Assembly (NCBI GenBank): GCA_022616275.1 | Contig: JAKEFB010000235.1 | Location: forward strand, 1 to 59,325 | Direction of reading: 5' to 3' | Source of the DNA: Chloroflexota bacterium | Lineage (GTDB): Bacteria > Chloroflexota > Anaerolineae > Promineifilales > Promineifilaceae | Length of the DNA stretch: 59,325 bases | In this document: positions 51,857-59,325 of the stretch, piece by piece | Position numbering within the stretch: position 1 is the first letter of the stretch | Layout of the letters: every line of letters begins with the position of its first letter | The notes under the pieces: generated by a model | What the model was told of the DNA's origin: nothing | Databases searched by the model: none | What the model saw: only the letters and a program-made list of their open reading frames with translations | Position numbers and translations under genes: made by a program

Positions 51857-52663
51857 ATGTCGGGTTATCGCACAAAAATATCAGCCTGGTGGCTGTGGTC
51901 GGCAGTGCTGCTGGTTTTGTTCTTGCCAGCCTGTCGGAACAGAGACGAGAACAACGAAAATGACGGCGAAGGGACGGAAGTGGCCATCAACGCCCAAACA
52001 CCGGCCGGCCCAACCGCGCGCCCGTCCGGCACAGCCAGGCCCGGGACGGGCAATGGAACGCCGGCCGGTAGCGGGCGGCCGACGCCGACGCTCCGGCCGA
52101 CTGGAGAATCGCCCCAACCGGCCGCGACGGCGGGAGACCTCCAGGTGCGGGTGATTTTTAGCTCCATCAACGTGCGCAACGGCCCCGGCACGGACCAGAG
52201 GTCAATTGCCTACTTGTACGAAGACGACGTCGTCGAGGTCCTGGAGGTCAGCGACAATGAAGAGTGGTACCGGGTCCGGCTGGAAGATGGAACCAGGGGC
52301 TGGGTGGCCGCCAGCGTCGTCGAGACAGTAGGGCCCACCCCGGCCGCCACCCAGGCACGGCCGCCCGACCCGGACAATATCCAGCTCCGCGTCGTTCCGT
52401 CGAGCGTCAACCTCCGCCAGGGCCCGGGAACGGAGCATCCGATTTGGAGGGTGCTTTTTGCTGGCGATTTAGTGACGGCCATTAGCCGGACGCGCAACAG
52501 TGGCTGGCTCTACGTGGAAACGGCCAGTGGCCACCGCGGTTGGATAGCGGGCGGCGTTCTGAACTTCGTCGGTGAGGCGTCATGGTCAGACATTCCTGTC
52601 GCCCTGGTCGAGCCCACCTCCCCTGCTCCCACGTCCACCCCATCCGCCACCCCGGAAGGATAA
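51857..52663 (+). CDS. SH3b-domain lipoprotein (two SH3b repeats)
   Basis: This 268-residue lipoprotein has a signal peptide with lipobox LFLPAC (Cys26), then a Pro/Thr/Gly-rich linker (about residues 27-92). Two bacterial SH3b domains follow, at about 95-155 (INVRNGPGTDQRSIAYLYED) and about 175-235 (VNLRQGPGTEHPIWRVLFAG). SH3b domains of this type bind peptidoglycan or cell-surface ligands, so the protein is probably attached to the cell envelope. AAGGAG lies seven bases before the ATG. It is divergent to the CHAT/RT operon and shows no sign of belonging to it. It ends in a Pro/Ser/Thr tail, followed by heptamer repeats. Confidence 0.85.
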   Translation: MSGYRTKISAWWLWSAVLLVLFLPACRNRDENNENDGEGTEVAINAQTPAGPTARPSGTARPGTGNGTPAGSGRPTPTLRPTGESPQPAATAGDLQVRVIFSSINVRNGPGTDQRSIAYLYEDDVVEVLEVSDNEEWYRVRLEDGTRGWVAASVVETVGPTPAATQARPPDPDNIQLRVVPSSVNLRQGPGTEHPIWRVLFAGDLVTAISRTRNSGWLYVETASGHRGWIAGGVLNFVGEASWSDIPVALVEPTSPAPTSTPSATPEG

Positions 52664-52783
52664 ATCTAAAATCTAAAATCCCGGCCGTTCCTTCCGAGAA
52701 CTCGGAACCTCATTCCCTCCTTTCGGAACAGAATCATAGTAAAATTCCAGCAACTGGCAGCTTACGGCTGATAGCTAATAGCT
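52662..52783. repeat. Two heptamer repeat families in one spacer
   Basis: AAAATCT units (52662-52680, overlapping the stop codon) and GCTTACG/GCTGATA/GCTAATA units (52760-52783) flank a spacer between two plus-strand genes. The first is the same family as at 20458-20611. The second is related to a pair at 11516-11529. Confidence 0.7.
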
Positions 52784-52802
52784 TTAGGAAGCGGAAGGAA
52801 AA

Positions 52803-54821
52803 ATGAAGCAACAAAAATTAGTGATCATTCTAATACTTTTGGCAGCCCTGTTCACGGCAGCCAGCAGTTGGGCGGCGCCGGCCGCCGAGGAGCCGGCCGG
52901 ACTGCAAACCAAACAAATCGCCGCCCCACCGGAAGAATTCCTCAGCGGCCAGCTACAGCTTCCCGACCCGGCCGCCAGCGGCATTCGCTCGACCTCGGCT
53001 ATGCTGCCTGTCCACCTGGCGGCCACGGGCGGCGCGTGGACCTGGTCGGGTGAGGCAGCGGTAGACGCCACCGAGAACGTGTCGCTGATGGTCTTTGCTC
53101 CCCAGGCGGCCGGCTGGCAGGTGACGGTGACACTGCCTGGCGGCCGCCAGATAGATCTGGCCGGCGGCGCTACAGCCGCCGGGGTACGCCAGCGAGCCTC
53201 TGACCTGGGTCTGGGTGAGAACCGCTATCCGGGCACGGTCTATACCTTTGCCCGCCCGGCTAGTGGTGTCTGGCAAATCCAGGTGACGGCCGGTGGGCCG
53301 CGCCAGGGCCTAACCGGCCCGGACGGCTACCTGTTGCTGTCAGGCAAAAGCCCTTACCACCTCTTTACCCACCTGAGCAGCCACGAATTGCTGGCCGGCC
53401 GGCAGCTAGGGCTGGTGACTTACCTCACTTACGAGCCGCTGGGGAGTGGCCAGGGGGTCCCGGCGCCGCTAACCGGCCACATCCGCTCGGCCGAGATGCG
53501 TCTGGTGGCTCCAGATGGCACGGAACAGTCGCTGCCGATGTTTGACGACGGCCAGCACGCCGACGGCCCGGCCGGCGACGGCGTCTTTGGCGGCCTGGTG
53601 GAAGCAGCGCTGGCCGGCCAGTACACAGCCCAGGTTACCGTGCAAGGCGAAACGCCCGCTGGCCTGGCCTTCCTGCGCACTACCGAGCACGTCTTCCCGG
53701 TCATTGAGCCGGCTCTGACCCTGGCGGCCGGCCAGATGGCGACGGCCGCGGCGGCCGACGATACCCGCTTACGGATTGAGCTGGCCGCCCTGCCGGCGGC
53801 CGGCGAAACTGGCGGCAACGTGCAACTCTTTGCCGAGCTATGGGGAACCGATGGCAATGGCGAGGCCACGCCGGTAGCCTGGGTGGGCGGCATCGTCCGG
53901 CCGGAGGAAGGCCCGGCCGGGCTGGTCCTACCCCTCATACTCGACGGCCGGTGGATTGCCCTGGCCGGAGCCGGAGCGCCGTTTGAGCTGCGCCAGGTGC
54001 GCGTCCACGACCTGCAGACTCACGTGCCTCTGGCCCTGGCGGCCAATATCCCCCTGGAAGTCAGCAGCCTGCCGGCGGCGGCCGGCCGGGCGGTGACGGA
54101 GGTCACGGAAGAAATGCTGATGGGCGGCCGGCCGGCGGCCGGGCCAGGTGGGCGCGATCCCCAGGTTGACCGGCGATTGATGCTCGTCCACGGCTACTGC
54201 TCCGGGGGCGTCTGGCCAACGGCCGATTTTACGCAATACGCCGTTTTCCAGGATTTCAACCAGAACCGCACCCACGACCAGTTTGCCCAGTTGATTGGCA
54301 GCTACGGCGACCAGTTCGACTCTTTTGGCGTGGTGGCCCACAGCCAGGGTGGGGCGGCGTCGCTGCACCTCTACACCTATTACTGGAGCGGCCTGGACTA
54401 CTCTTCTGGCTCGCGGCTGATCCAGTCGGTGGGCACTCCCTACCGGGGCACCTCCCTGGCCGGCAACCTGGCCCTGCTGGGCCAGATCTTCGGCATCGGC
54501 TGCGGCACTAACTGGGACCTGACCTACGACGGCGCAGCCCTATGGCTGTCGGGCATTCCCTCCTGGGCCCGCAGCCGGGTGTACTACTTCACTACGTCGT
54601 TTACCGACCTCTGGTACCGTTACGATTACTGCCACCTGGGCAGCGACCTGTTCCTCAGCGACCCCGACGACGGGGCGACCGAACGCTGGGCCGGCCAGCT
54701 CTCCGGGGCCAACAACATGGGCCACAAGACAGGCTGGTGCCACACGACCGGCATGCGCGATCCGGCCCAGTACAATGACTACAACCGGAACGCCAACATG
54801 AACACCTACGCCAACCGGTAG
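52803..54821 (+). CDS. Secreted alpha/beta hydrolase (lipase-like) with N-terminal beta-rich domains
   Basis: This 672-residue exported protein has a signal peptide (about residues 1-24, ending SSWAAPA). Residues 30-430 are beta-sandwich-like and Gly/Ala-rich, including a segment reading MFDDGQHADGPAGDGVFGG, typical of choice-of-anchor or big-domain repeats. The C-terminal part (about 445-672) is an alpha/beta hydrolase. It has the oxyanion region LMLVHGYCSGG and the nucleophile Ser514 in VVAHSQGGAA, where the usual first Gly is Ala. A later His in MGHKTGWCHTTG is a candidate catalytic residue. It may act on lipids or esters at the cell surface. It starts 139 bases after the SH3b gene and shares its strand. 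Confidence 0.8.
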   Translation: MKQQKLVIILILLAALFTAASSWAAPAAEEPAGLQTKQIAAPPEEFLSGQLQLPDPAASGIRSTSAMLPVHLAATGGAWTWSGEAAVDATENVSLMVFAPQAAGWQVTVTLPGGRQIDLAGGATAAGVRQRASDLGLGENRYPGTVYTFARPASGVWQIQVTAGGPRQGLTGPDGYLLLSGKSPYHLFTHLSSHELLAGRQLGLVTYLTYEPLGSGQGVPAPLTGHIRSAEMRLVAPDGTEQSLPMFDDGQHADGPAGDGVFGGLVEAALAGQYTAQVTVQGETPAGLAFLRTTEHVFPVIEPALTLAAGQMATAAAADDTRLRIELAALPAAGETGGNVQLFAELWGTDGNGEATPVAWVGGIVRPEEGPAGLVLPLILDGRWIALAGAGAPFELRQVRVHDLQTHVPLALAANIPLEVSSLPAAAGRAVTEVTEEMLMGGRPAAGPGGRDPQVDRRLMLVHGYCSGGVWPTADFTQYAVFQDFNQNRTHDQFAQLIGSYGDQFDSFGVVAHSQGGAASLHLYTYYWSGLDYSSGSRLIQSVGTPYRGTSLAGNLALLGQIFGIGCGTNWDLTYDGAALWLSGIPSWARSRVYYFTTSFTDLWYRYDYCHLGSDLFLSDPDDGATERWAGQLSGANNMGHKTGWCHTTGMRDPAQYNDYNRNANMNTYANR

Positions 54822-54826
54822 TGGAG

Positions 54827-54868
54827 GTAGGGGCACGATGTATCGTGCCCGATGCGTCGCGCCCCTAC
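54827..54868. repeat. Inverted repeat (GGGGCACGAT / ATCGTGCCCC type)
   Basis: GGGCACGAT (54831-54839) pairs perfectly with ATCGTGCCC (54842-54850). An outer pair, GTAGGGG (54827-54833) with CCCCTAC (54862-54868), overlaps it. A relative with the same outer ends lies at about 57747-57773, upstream of the amino-acid binding protein gene. Confidence 0.75.
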
Positions 54869-54914
54869 TCTTGATCAATGGCCATGAATTGGGGGAAGAT
54901 GGCTATTCAACTGG

Positions 54915-55676
<762 letters not shown>

Positions 55677-55687
55677 CCACTATGGTA

Positions 55688-56590
55688 TTAACGCCGGCCG
55701 GTAGCCAACCGCCGCTCTAGCCAACGCACCAAACGGGTCAACATCACAGTCAGCAGCAGGTAAATAAAAGCCAGGAGGTTGAAGGTCTGGAAGTAGAGGA
55801 AAGTGCTGGCCGCATACAAGTTGGCGGCCTGGGTAATGTCCCGCACCCCCAGCACGGAGACCAGGGAGGAGTCTTTGACCATGGCCACAAAATCGTTGCC
55901 CAGGGCCGGCAGCACCCGGCGGACGGCCTGGGGCAGGATGATGTAGCGCAGGGCCTGGAAGTAGCTCATCCCCAGGCTGCGGGCCGCTTCCATCTGGCCT
56001 TTTTCAATGGACTGGATGCCGGCCCGGAAAATTTCGGCCTCAAAAGCCCCGTAGGCCACGCCCAGGGCGAAAGTTGCCCGGACTGTGTTGCTGACGTCGC
56101 GGGTGCTCAATTCGCTGAGCGGCGTGCCCAGAAAGCTAATATTGACGGACAACAGCCATTCGCCAAGATTCTTCAGGCCTTCAATAATCAGCGGCACGCC
56201 GACAAAGGCAATATACATGATCAAAACGAGAATGGGAACGCCGCGCACAATCTCCACGTAGAAAGTGGCTACGTTGTAATAAATGACTTCATACCAGGTC
56301 CGTCCTTGGGAGACACGGCCCAGACCAACAATTAAACCGACCAGGACGGCCGTCGCATAGCCGACAAAAGCTACAGTCAGCGTCACTCTGATACCAGTGA
56401 CAACAAACCGAAGGATGGCCTGCCATTGCTCATTGGTGGCGATACGAAAGACAATGAGTAGTCCCAAGGCAATAGCGAGCAGCAGCCACCACGGCCATTG
56501 GGAAATAGAGTCCAGGCCCGGCCACAGGCGCGGTTTTTGGGCGCTATCAGGGAGGGTTAAAGGTGGAGAGGGTGATCTTTCGGCAGACAT
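55688..56590 (-). CDS. Amino acid ABC transporter permease (GlnP/HisM-type)
   Basis: This 300-residue membrane protein of the amino-acid permease family has five to six hydrophobic helices, the EAA-loop region ARSLGMSYFQALRYIILPQ, and EIVRGVPILVLIMYIAFVG. GGAGG upstream fixes the start at the ATG 56590; the frame is open to 56611, but the shorter start has the better ribosome site. It works as a dimer in the cytoplasmic membrane with the ATPase encoded next. It is separated from the binding-protein gene by an intrinsic terminator, so it is read at a lower level by partial read-through. Confidence 0.93.
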   Translation of the reverse strand: MSAERSPSPPLTLPDSAQKPRLWPGLDSISQWPWWLLLAIALGLLIVFRIATNEQWQAILRFVVTGIRVTLTVAFVGYATAVLVGLIVGLGRVSQGRTWYEVIYYNVATFYVEIVRGVPILVLIMYIAFVGVPLIIEGLKNLGEWLLSVNISFLGTPLSELSTRDVSNTVRATFALGVAYGAFEAEIFRAGIQSIEKGQMEAARSLGMSYFQALRYIILPQAVRRVLPALGNDFVAMVKDSSLVSVLGVRDITQAANLYAASTFLYFQTFNLLAFIYLLLTVMLTRLVRWLERRLATGRR

Positions 56591-56639
56591 AAGTAACCTC
56601 CGGCACGGCAATTCATCTCATTTTAACAAGTGAACCGGA

Positions 56640-56682
56640 AATACAAAAGAAAGAGGGCGCACCGGCTTACCGGCGCGCCCTC
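56640..56682 (-). terminator. Intrinsic terminator between amino-acid binding protein and permease
   Basis: On the minus strand a 13-base stem (one G-U wobble) with a 4-base loop (56653-56682) is followed by TTTCTTTTG. It probably gives more binding-protein mRNA than permease mRNA. Confidence 0.85.
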
Positions 56683-56741
56683 CTCAAGGAATTAACTCTC
56701 GCCAAAATGTGGCGGATCGGACGATTGTTGGTCCACCGCCA

Positions 56742-57632
56742 CTAAGCGCCTTCTTCCGTTTCGGTGGCAAACCATTTGTCGAACAGCTCGTCCAGGGTGC
56801 CATCTTCGTCCATCTCAGCCAGGGCGGCGTTGACGGCGTCGCGCAGCTCGCTGCCCTTGGGGAAGATGAAGCCCAGCTCCTCGCTGGTCAGCGGCTCGCC
56901 GGTGATCTTAACCTCATCGGGATTGGCCCCGACGTAGCCCAGGCCGGCGACGTTGTCCATGACCACCGCGTCCACGTCGCCGTTGATCAGCGCCTGAACG
57001 GCCAGGCCGAACTGTTCGTAAGCCACAATCCGGTCCTCACCCACTAGCTCCGCCGACGTGTCGTAATTGGTCGTCCCCGGCTGGGTGCCCACCAGCAGGT
57101 CTGGGTCGGCCGCCAGTTCCTCGGCGTTGCTGAAGCGGTCTTCGTCTATCCGCACCAACAGTACCTGCGACAACTGGATGTAGGGGTCGGAGAAGTCCAC
57201 GTGCTGGGCCCGCTCCTCGGTGATGGTGATCCCATCCGCCCCGACGTCGAAGGTGTCGAATTCGCCCTCGCCACCCATCACGGCCACCATCGCGTCCCAG
57301 CTCGTCTCCACGAACACCGGCGTGCAGTTCAGCCGCTCGCAAATCTCGGCGAAGATGTCATAGTCGTAGCCAACCGCCTCCCCCGTGTCAACGTCAATGA
57401 AGTTGAACGGGTTGTAGGCGTTCTCGACTGCGATCCGGATTTCCTGGCCACCCAGGTCCGGCAGGCCACCCGTTTCCGGTTCTGGGGTTTCTTCCATTTG
57501 TTCAGCCGTCGGGGTTGGCCTGGCTTCGGCCGTGGCGGCCGCGGTCGGCTCTTCTTGCCCGGCCCCACCGCCGCAGGCGACCAGGACCAGGGCCAGTAAG
57601 AGCGCCAGAAGTAAAAAGGTCTTATTCTTCAT
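56742..57632 (-). CDS. Amino acid ABC transporter substrate-binding lipoprotein (SBP_bac_3)
   Basis: This 296-residue lipoprotein has the lipobox ALVLVAC (Cys20), a Pro/Thr/Glu-rich linker, and then a family-3 binding domain with [36 protein letters not shown], and [20 protein letters not shown]. Such proteins capture polar amino acids outside the membrane. The Asp and Arg that bind the alpha-amino and carboxylate groups are present in general form; a precise ligand cannot be named. An AAGGAG site precedes the ATG. It is the first gene of its operon and ends 60 bases before the terminator. Confidence 0.93.
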   Translation of the reverse strand: MKNKTFLLLALLLALVLVACGGGAGQEEPTAAATAEARPTPTAEQMEETPEPETGGLPDLGGQEIRIAVENAYNPFNFIDVDTGEAVGYDYDIFAEICERLNCTPVFVETSWDAMVAVMGGEGEFDTFDVGADGITITEERAQHVDFSDPYIQLSQVLLVRIDEDRFSNAEELAADPDLLVGTQPGTTNYDTSAELVGEDRIVAYEQFGLAVQALINGDVDAVVMDNVAGLGYVGANPDEVKITGEPLTSEELGFIFPKGSELRDAVNAALAEMDEDGTLDELFDKWFATETEEGA

Positions 57633-57708
57633 TTCTCTTCTATCTCCTTAATCTTAAAAAACACACCCTCTCTTGGACTGGCGTTTGTCCAACTGGGGTT
57701 GGTTCAAA

Positions 57709-57736
57709 AGTATAGTCAAATTAGGGGAGAGAGCAA
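57709..57736 (-). promoter_or_regulatory. Promoter candidate for the amino-acid ABC operon
   Basis: On the minus strand, TTGCTC (57736-57731) is separated by 16 bases from TATACT (57714-57709). A small inverted repeat (TTGGAC/GTCCAA, 57673-57692) lies in the leader and could be an operator or mRNA hairpin. Confidence 0.4.
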
Positions 57737-57766
57737 GGTTCAGCAGGGGTACAGACCATCGTGCCC

Positions 57767-58690
57767 CTACAGTCCTTCCAGCGGCGGTGGTTCCTGCCGG
57801 CCGAGAAGGCGACGCACCTGGCGGGCAACACGCTTCAGGCCGCCTTCCTTGTGCCTGCTGGCCAGGACGGCTGCCCACTCCTCCAGACTACCATCGCCGT
57901 ACAACTGGCTCAGTTGCTCCCGGTTCAGCGACAACCAGACAAAAAGGTCGGCTTCGGTCCGGCCGGGAAAGTCGTCCAGCAGCCCTGATTCGCGAATGAT
58001 TAGAACAGTCGGCAGGTAGATCATTTCGTACCAGCCTTCCACCGCTTCCTCATAAGGGATTTCCCGGCCGTCAATGAGGGCCAGCTTTTCGCGCAAATCC
58101 CGGATCTGGGCCAGCAGCTCTGTGTACTGGCCGGGCAGCGTAAAAAGAATACTGTGGTCCGGCCGTAATTGGTCCAGGTGGGTCTTGTCCAGGAAATTTC
58201 GCTCCCCCAGCCGCAACAAAACTTCGTCCAATGAGTCCTGCGGGCCAATTGGTATTTCGCCGGGAAACTCCCAGACGTGGGCTTCGATGGTATCGTAGCC
58301 CATCTGGTGGGCGATGGCCACGCGGTGGTTGCCGTCGCGAACAAAGTAAACGTCGCCGACCTGGTAGACTTCAATCGGCAGCCAGCCGTGGGCAATGGCC
58401 AGGGATTCTACTTTGACCCATCGCTCGCGCATGCTGTCGTTGAGGGGCAGGAAACTGCGGGTGAAGTCCTGGTAGCGCCCCATGCTGCCGACGATGTTGG
58501 CCAGGGGAATTTGCCGGACCCCCCGGTAGAGCGGGTGCTGCTGCTTCAGCTCGGCCCGGATGGCCTCAAAAGGCAACAGGGATTGATCCTGGCCGGCCAG
58601 CCAGGCCGACATTTTTTCCCAGGCCGCTCGCCGCCTAGCCTGGTCAAAGTGCTGATCAGCCTGGCGGCGGTAGAAGGGGTTTTCGCTCAT
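57767..58690 (-). CDS. ParB/Srx-like domain protein, function unknown
   Basis: This 307-residue soluble protein (from ATG 58690) has in its centre a ParB-like N-terminal-domain pattern: VYQVGDVYFVRDGNHRVAIA, about residues 115-134. DGNHR is the motif seen in ParB-fold and related nucleotide-binding proteins. The C-terminal half is helical and Glu/Arg-rich, ending in a basic RRLLGRQEPPP tail. It might be a regulator or a nucleotide-using enzyme; chromosome segregation is unlikely because no ParA is near. The frame is open to 58780, but the upstream 30 codons overlap the spacer and have no ribosome site. It is downstream of the peptide-binding protein across a strong hairpin. Confidence 0.6.
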   Translation of the reverse strand: MSENPFYRRQADQHFDQARRRAAWEKMSAWLAGQDQSLLPFEAIRAELKQQHPLYRGVRQIPLANIVGSMGRYQDFTRSFLPLNDSMRERWVKVESLAIAHGWLPIEVYQVGDVYFVRDGNHRVAIAHQMGYDTIEAHVWEFPGEIPIGPQDSLDEVLLRLGERNFLDKTHLDQLRPDHSILFTLPGQYTELLAQIRDLREKLALIDGREIPYEEAVEGWYEMIYLPTVLIIRESGLLDDFPGRTEADLFVWLSLNREQLSQLYGDGSLEEWAAVLASRHKEGGLKRVARQVRRLLGRQEPPPLEGL

Positions 58691-58733
58691 AGGCTCAGGG
58701 CCAGATTGTACCCCTTGCCTATGTAGGGTCAAG

Positions 58734-58801
58734 AAACCTCCCGGAGGTTTAAGCGATGGTCGCCGGGCTGCCCGGCGCAATCGCCAACCTCCGGGAGGTT
58801 G
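58734..58801 (-). terminator. Long imperfect hairpin after the peptide-binding protein gene
   Basis: AACCTCCCGGAGGTT (58735-58749) and AACCTCCGGGAGGTT (58786-58800) are each self-complementary and are also exact reverse complements of each other. The inner GCCGGG/CCCGGC and GCGAT/ATCGC arms complete a long stem. It lies 33 bases downstream of the gene ending at 58834, so it may end its transcript, and could also form two separate hairpins. Confidence 0.6.
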
Positions 58802-58833
58802 AGGAGGAGTCTAATCGTAGCGGATGCGCGGGT

Positions 58834-59325
58834 CTAGTCCTGCACTTCCAGCTTGGCCTCCCAATCAATGTTCCAGGTATACCACTGGTCGCCACCAAAG
58901 AGGGCCGTAATCTTGTCCAGCCAGTGGTGCTCGGCGACGTAGTTGATCGTGACCCAAATGGGCGCGAAAGGAAACTCGCCTTCGGGGCCGAAGAACATCT
59001 CTTCGATCTGGGCGTACAGCTCAATGCGCCGCGCCGGATCGGCCTCCTCGCGAGCCTCGACGATCAGGTCGTCAATCTCGTTGCAGGTCCGCTTCTGCCG
59101 GTTCTCGGCGTTGCCGCACCACAACACGTCGCCAACCCAATTGTTCTCGTCGGCGTAGTCCGGGCCCCAGCCCAGCGTCCACATGTGCGGCGCTTCCTCG
59201 TCCGGCACGTCACCCGCCGTCGCTGCCAGCAGTTCCGCGAACGGCTGCTGCTCGATGACGATCGTGTCAGCCGGGCAACCCAGGTTCTCTTCCCAGTTGG
59301 CTTGGGCAAACTCAATCCAGTTGAG
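58834..59325 (-). CDS. Family 5 (peptide/nickel) ABC substrate-binding protein, C-terminal part; cut by the window edge
   Basis: The open frame reaches the window end at 59325 with no start, so about 164 C-terminal residues are visible. MWTLGWGPDYADENNW with the Cys pair in WCGNAENRQKRTCN, then IELYAQIEEMFFGPEGEFPF and FAPIWVTINYVAEHHW, are the closing parts of SBP_bac_5 proteins (oligopeptide, dipeptide or nickel type). The rest of the gene and probably its permeases lie outside. An internal GTG at 59208 might be mistaken for its start, but similarity continues upstream to the edge. The protein is expected to be a secreted lipoprotein. Confidence 0.85.
   Translation of the reverse strand, partial: LNWIEFAQANWEENLGCPADTIVIEQQPFAELLAATAGDVPDEEAPHMWTLGWGPDYADENNWVGDVLWCGNAENRQKRTCNEIDDLIVEAREEADPARRIELYAQIEEMFFGPEGEFPFAPIWVTINYVAEHHWLDKITALFGGDQWYTWNIDWEAKLEVQD

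Overview
The window looks like a chromosomal segment of a high-GC, filamentous-type Chloroflexota (Anaerolineae/Ardenticatenia-like). I infer this from several things together: GatCAB genes with bacterial lipobox lipoproteins, very large GAF-domain sensor proteins, frequent CGGCCGG words in the core genes, and heptamer tandem repeats in the spacers. The taxonomy is inference; no rRNA or marker phylogeny is available here. No gene-free stretch exceeds 300 bases. The spacers hold one tRNA, a toxin-gene remnant, hairpins, promoters and short tandem repeats.

Layout. 1-4.5 kb: two small AT-richer unknown genes, a winged-helix protein, an MFS exporter, tRNA-Val(CAC), and a CopG/BrnA-type antitoxin next to a decayed BrnT toxin. 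4.5-5.6 kb: a membrane-tailed extended SDR. 5.7-15.6 kb: a complete but doubled BMP-family ABC importer: two double-ATPase subunits, two pairs of permeases, and one lipoprotein with two fused BMP binding domains. 15.6-16.4 kb: an MNT/HEPN pair whose HEPN gene is frameshifted. 16.4-20.5 kb: an M50-like membrane protease with TPRs, a lone carbamate kinase, and a cNMP/PH-domain membrane protein. 20.6-26.8 kb: housekeeping genes: def, gatC, gatA, a nucleotide-sugar transferase, a class I aminotransferase and gatB.

27-43.9 kb is one seven-gene co-directional signalling operon ending at a strong symmetrical hairpin. The order is membrane GAF sensor, NMT1-type binding lipoprotein, second membrane GAF sensor, PotD-type binding lipoprotein, a 2230-residue multi-GAF membrane protein, a PAS-GAF histidine kinase, and a single-domain receiver. 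No transporter subunits accompany the two binding proteins, and only one protein in the set carries a kinase core. I read this as a multi-input sensing complex feeding one phosphorelay.

43.9-51.7 kb, on the opposite strand, is a second multi-gene run. Its core is three tightly packed genes: an unknown protein, a CHAT protease with N-terminal effector-associated-like domains and a GDK-repeat tail, and an unusual reverse transcriptase with VVDD in place of YxDD. Downstream on the same strand are a Cas4-like PD-(D/E)XK nuclease and a THUMP-like methyltransferase. The gene content resembles bacterial conflict or defence systems, and this is the strongest candidate for an undescribed system in the window.

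51.8-59.3 kb: an SH3b lipoprotein, a secreted alpha/beta hydrolase, an amino-acid ABC importer (binding protein, terminator, permease, ATPase), a ParB-like protein, and the C-terminal part of a family-5 peptide-binding protein cut by the window edge.
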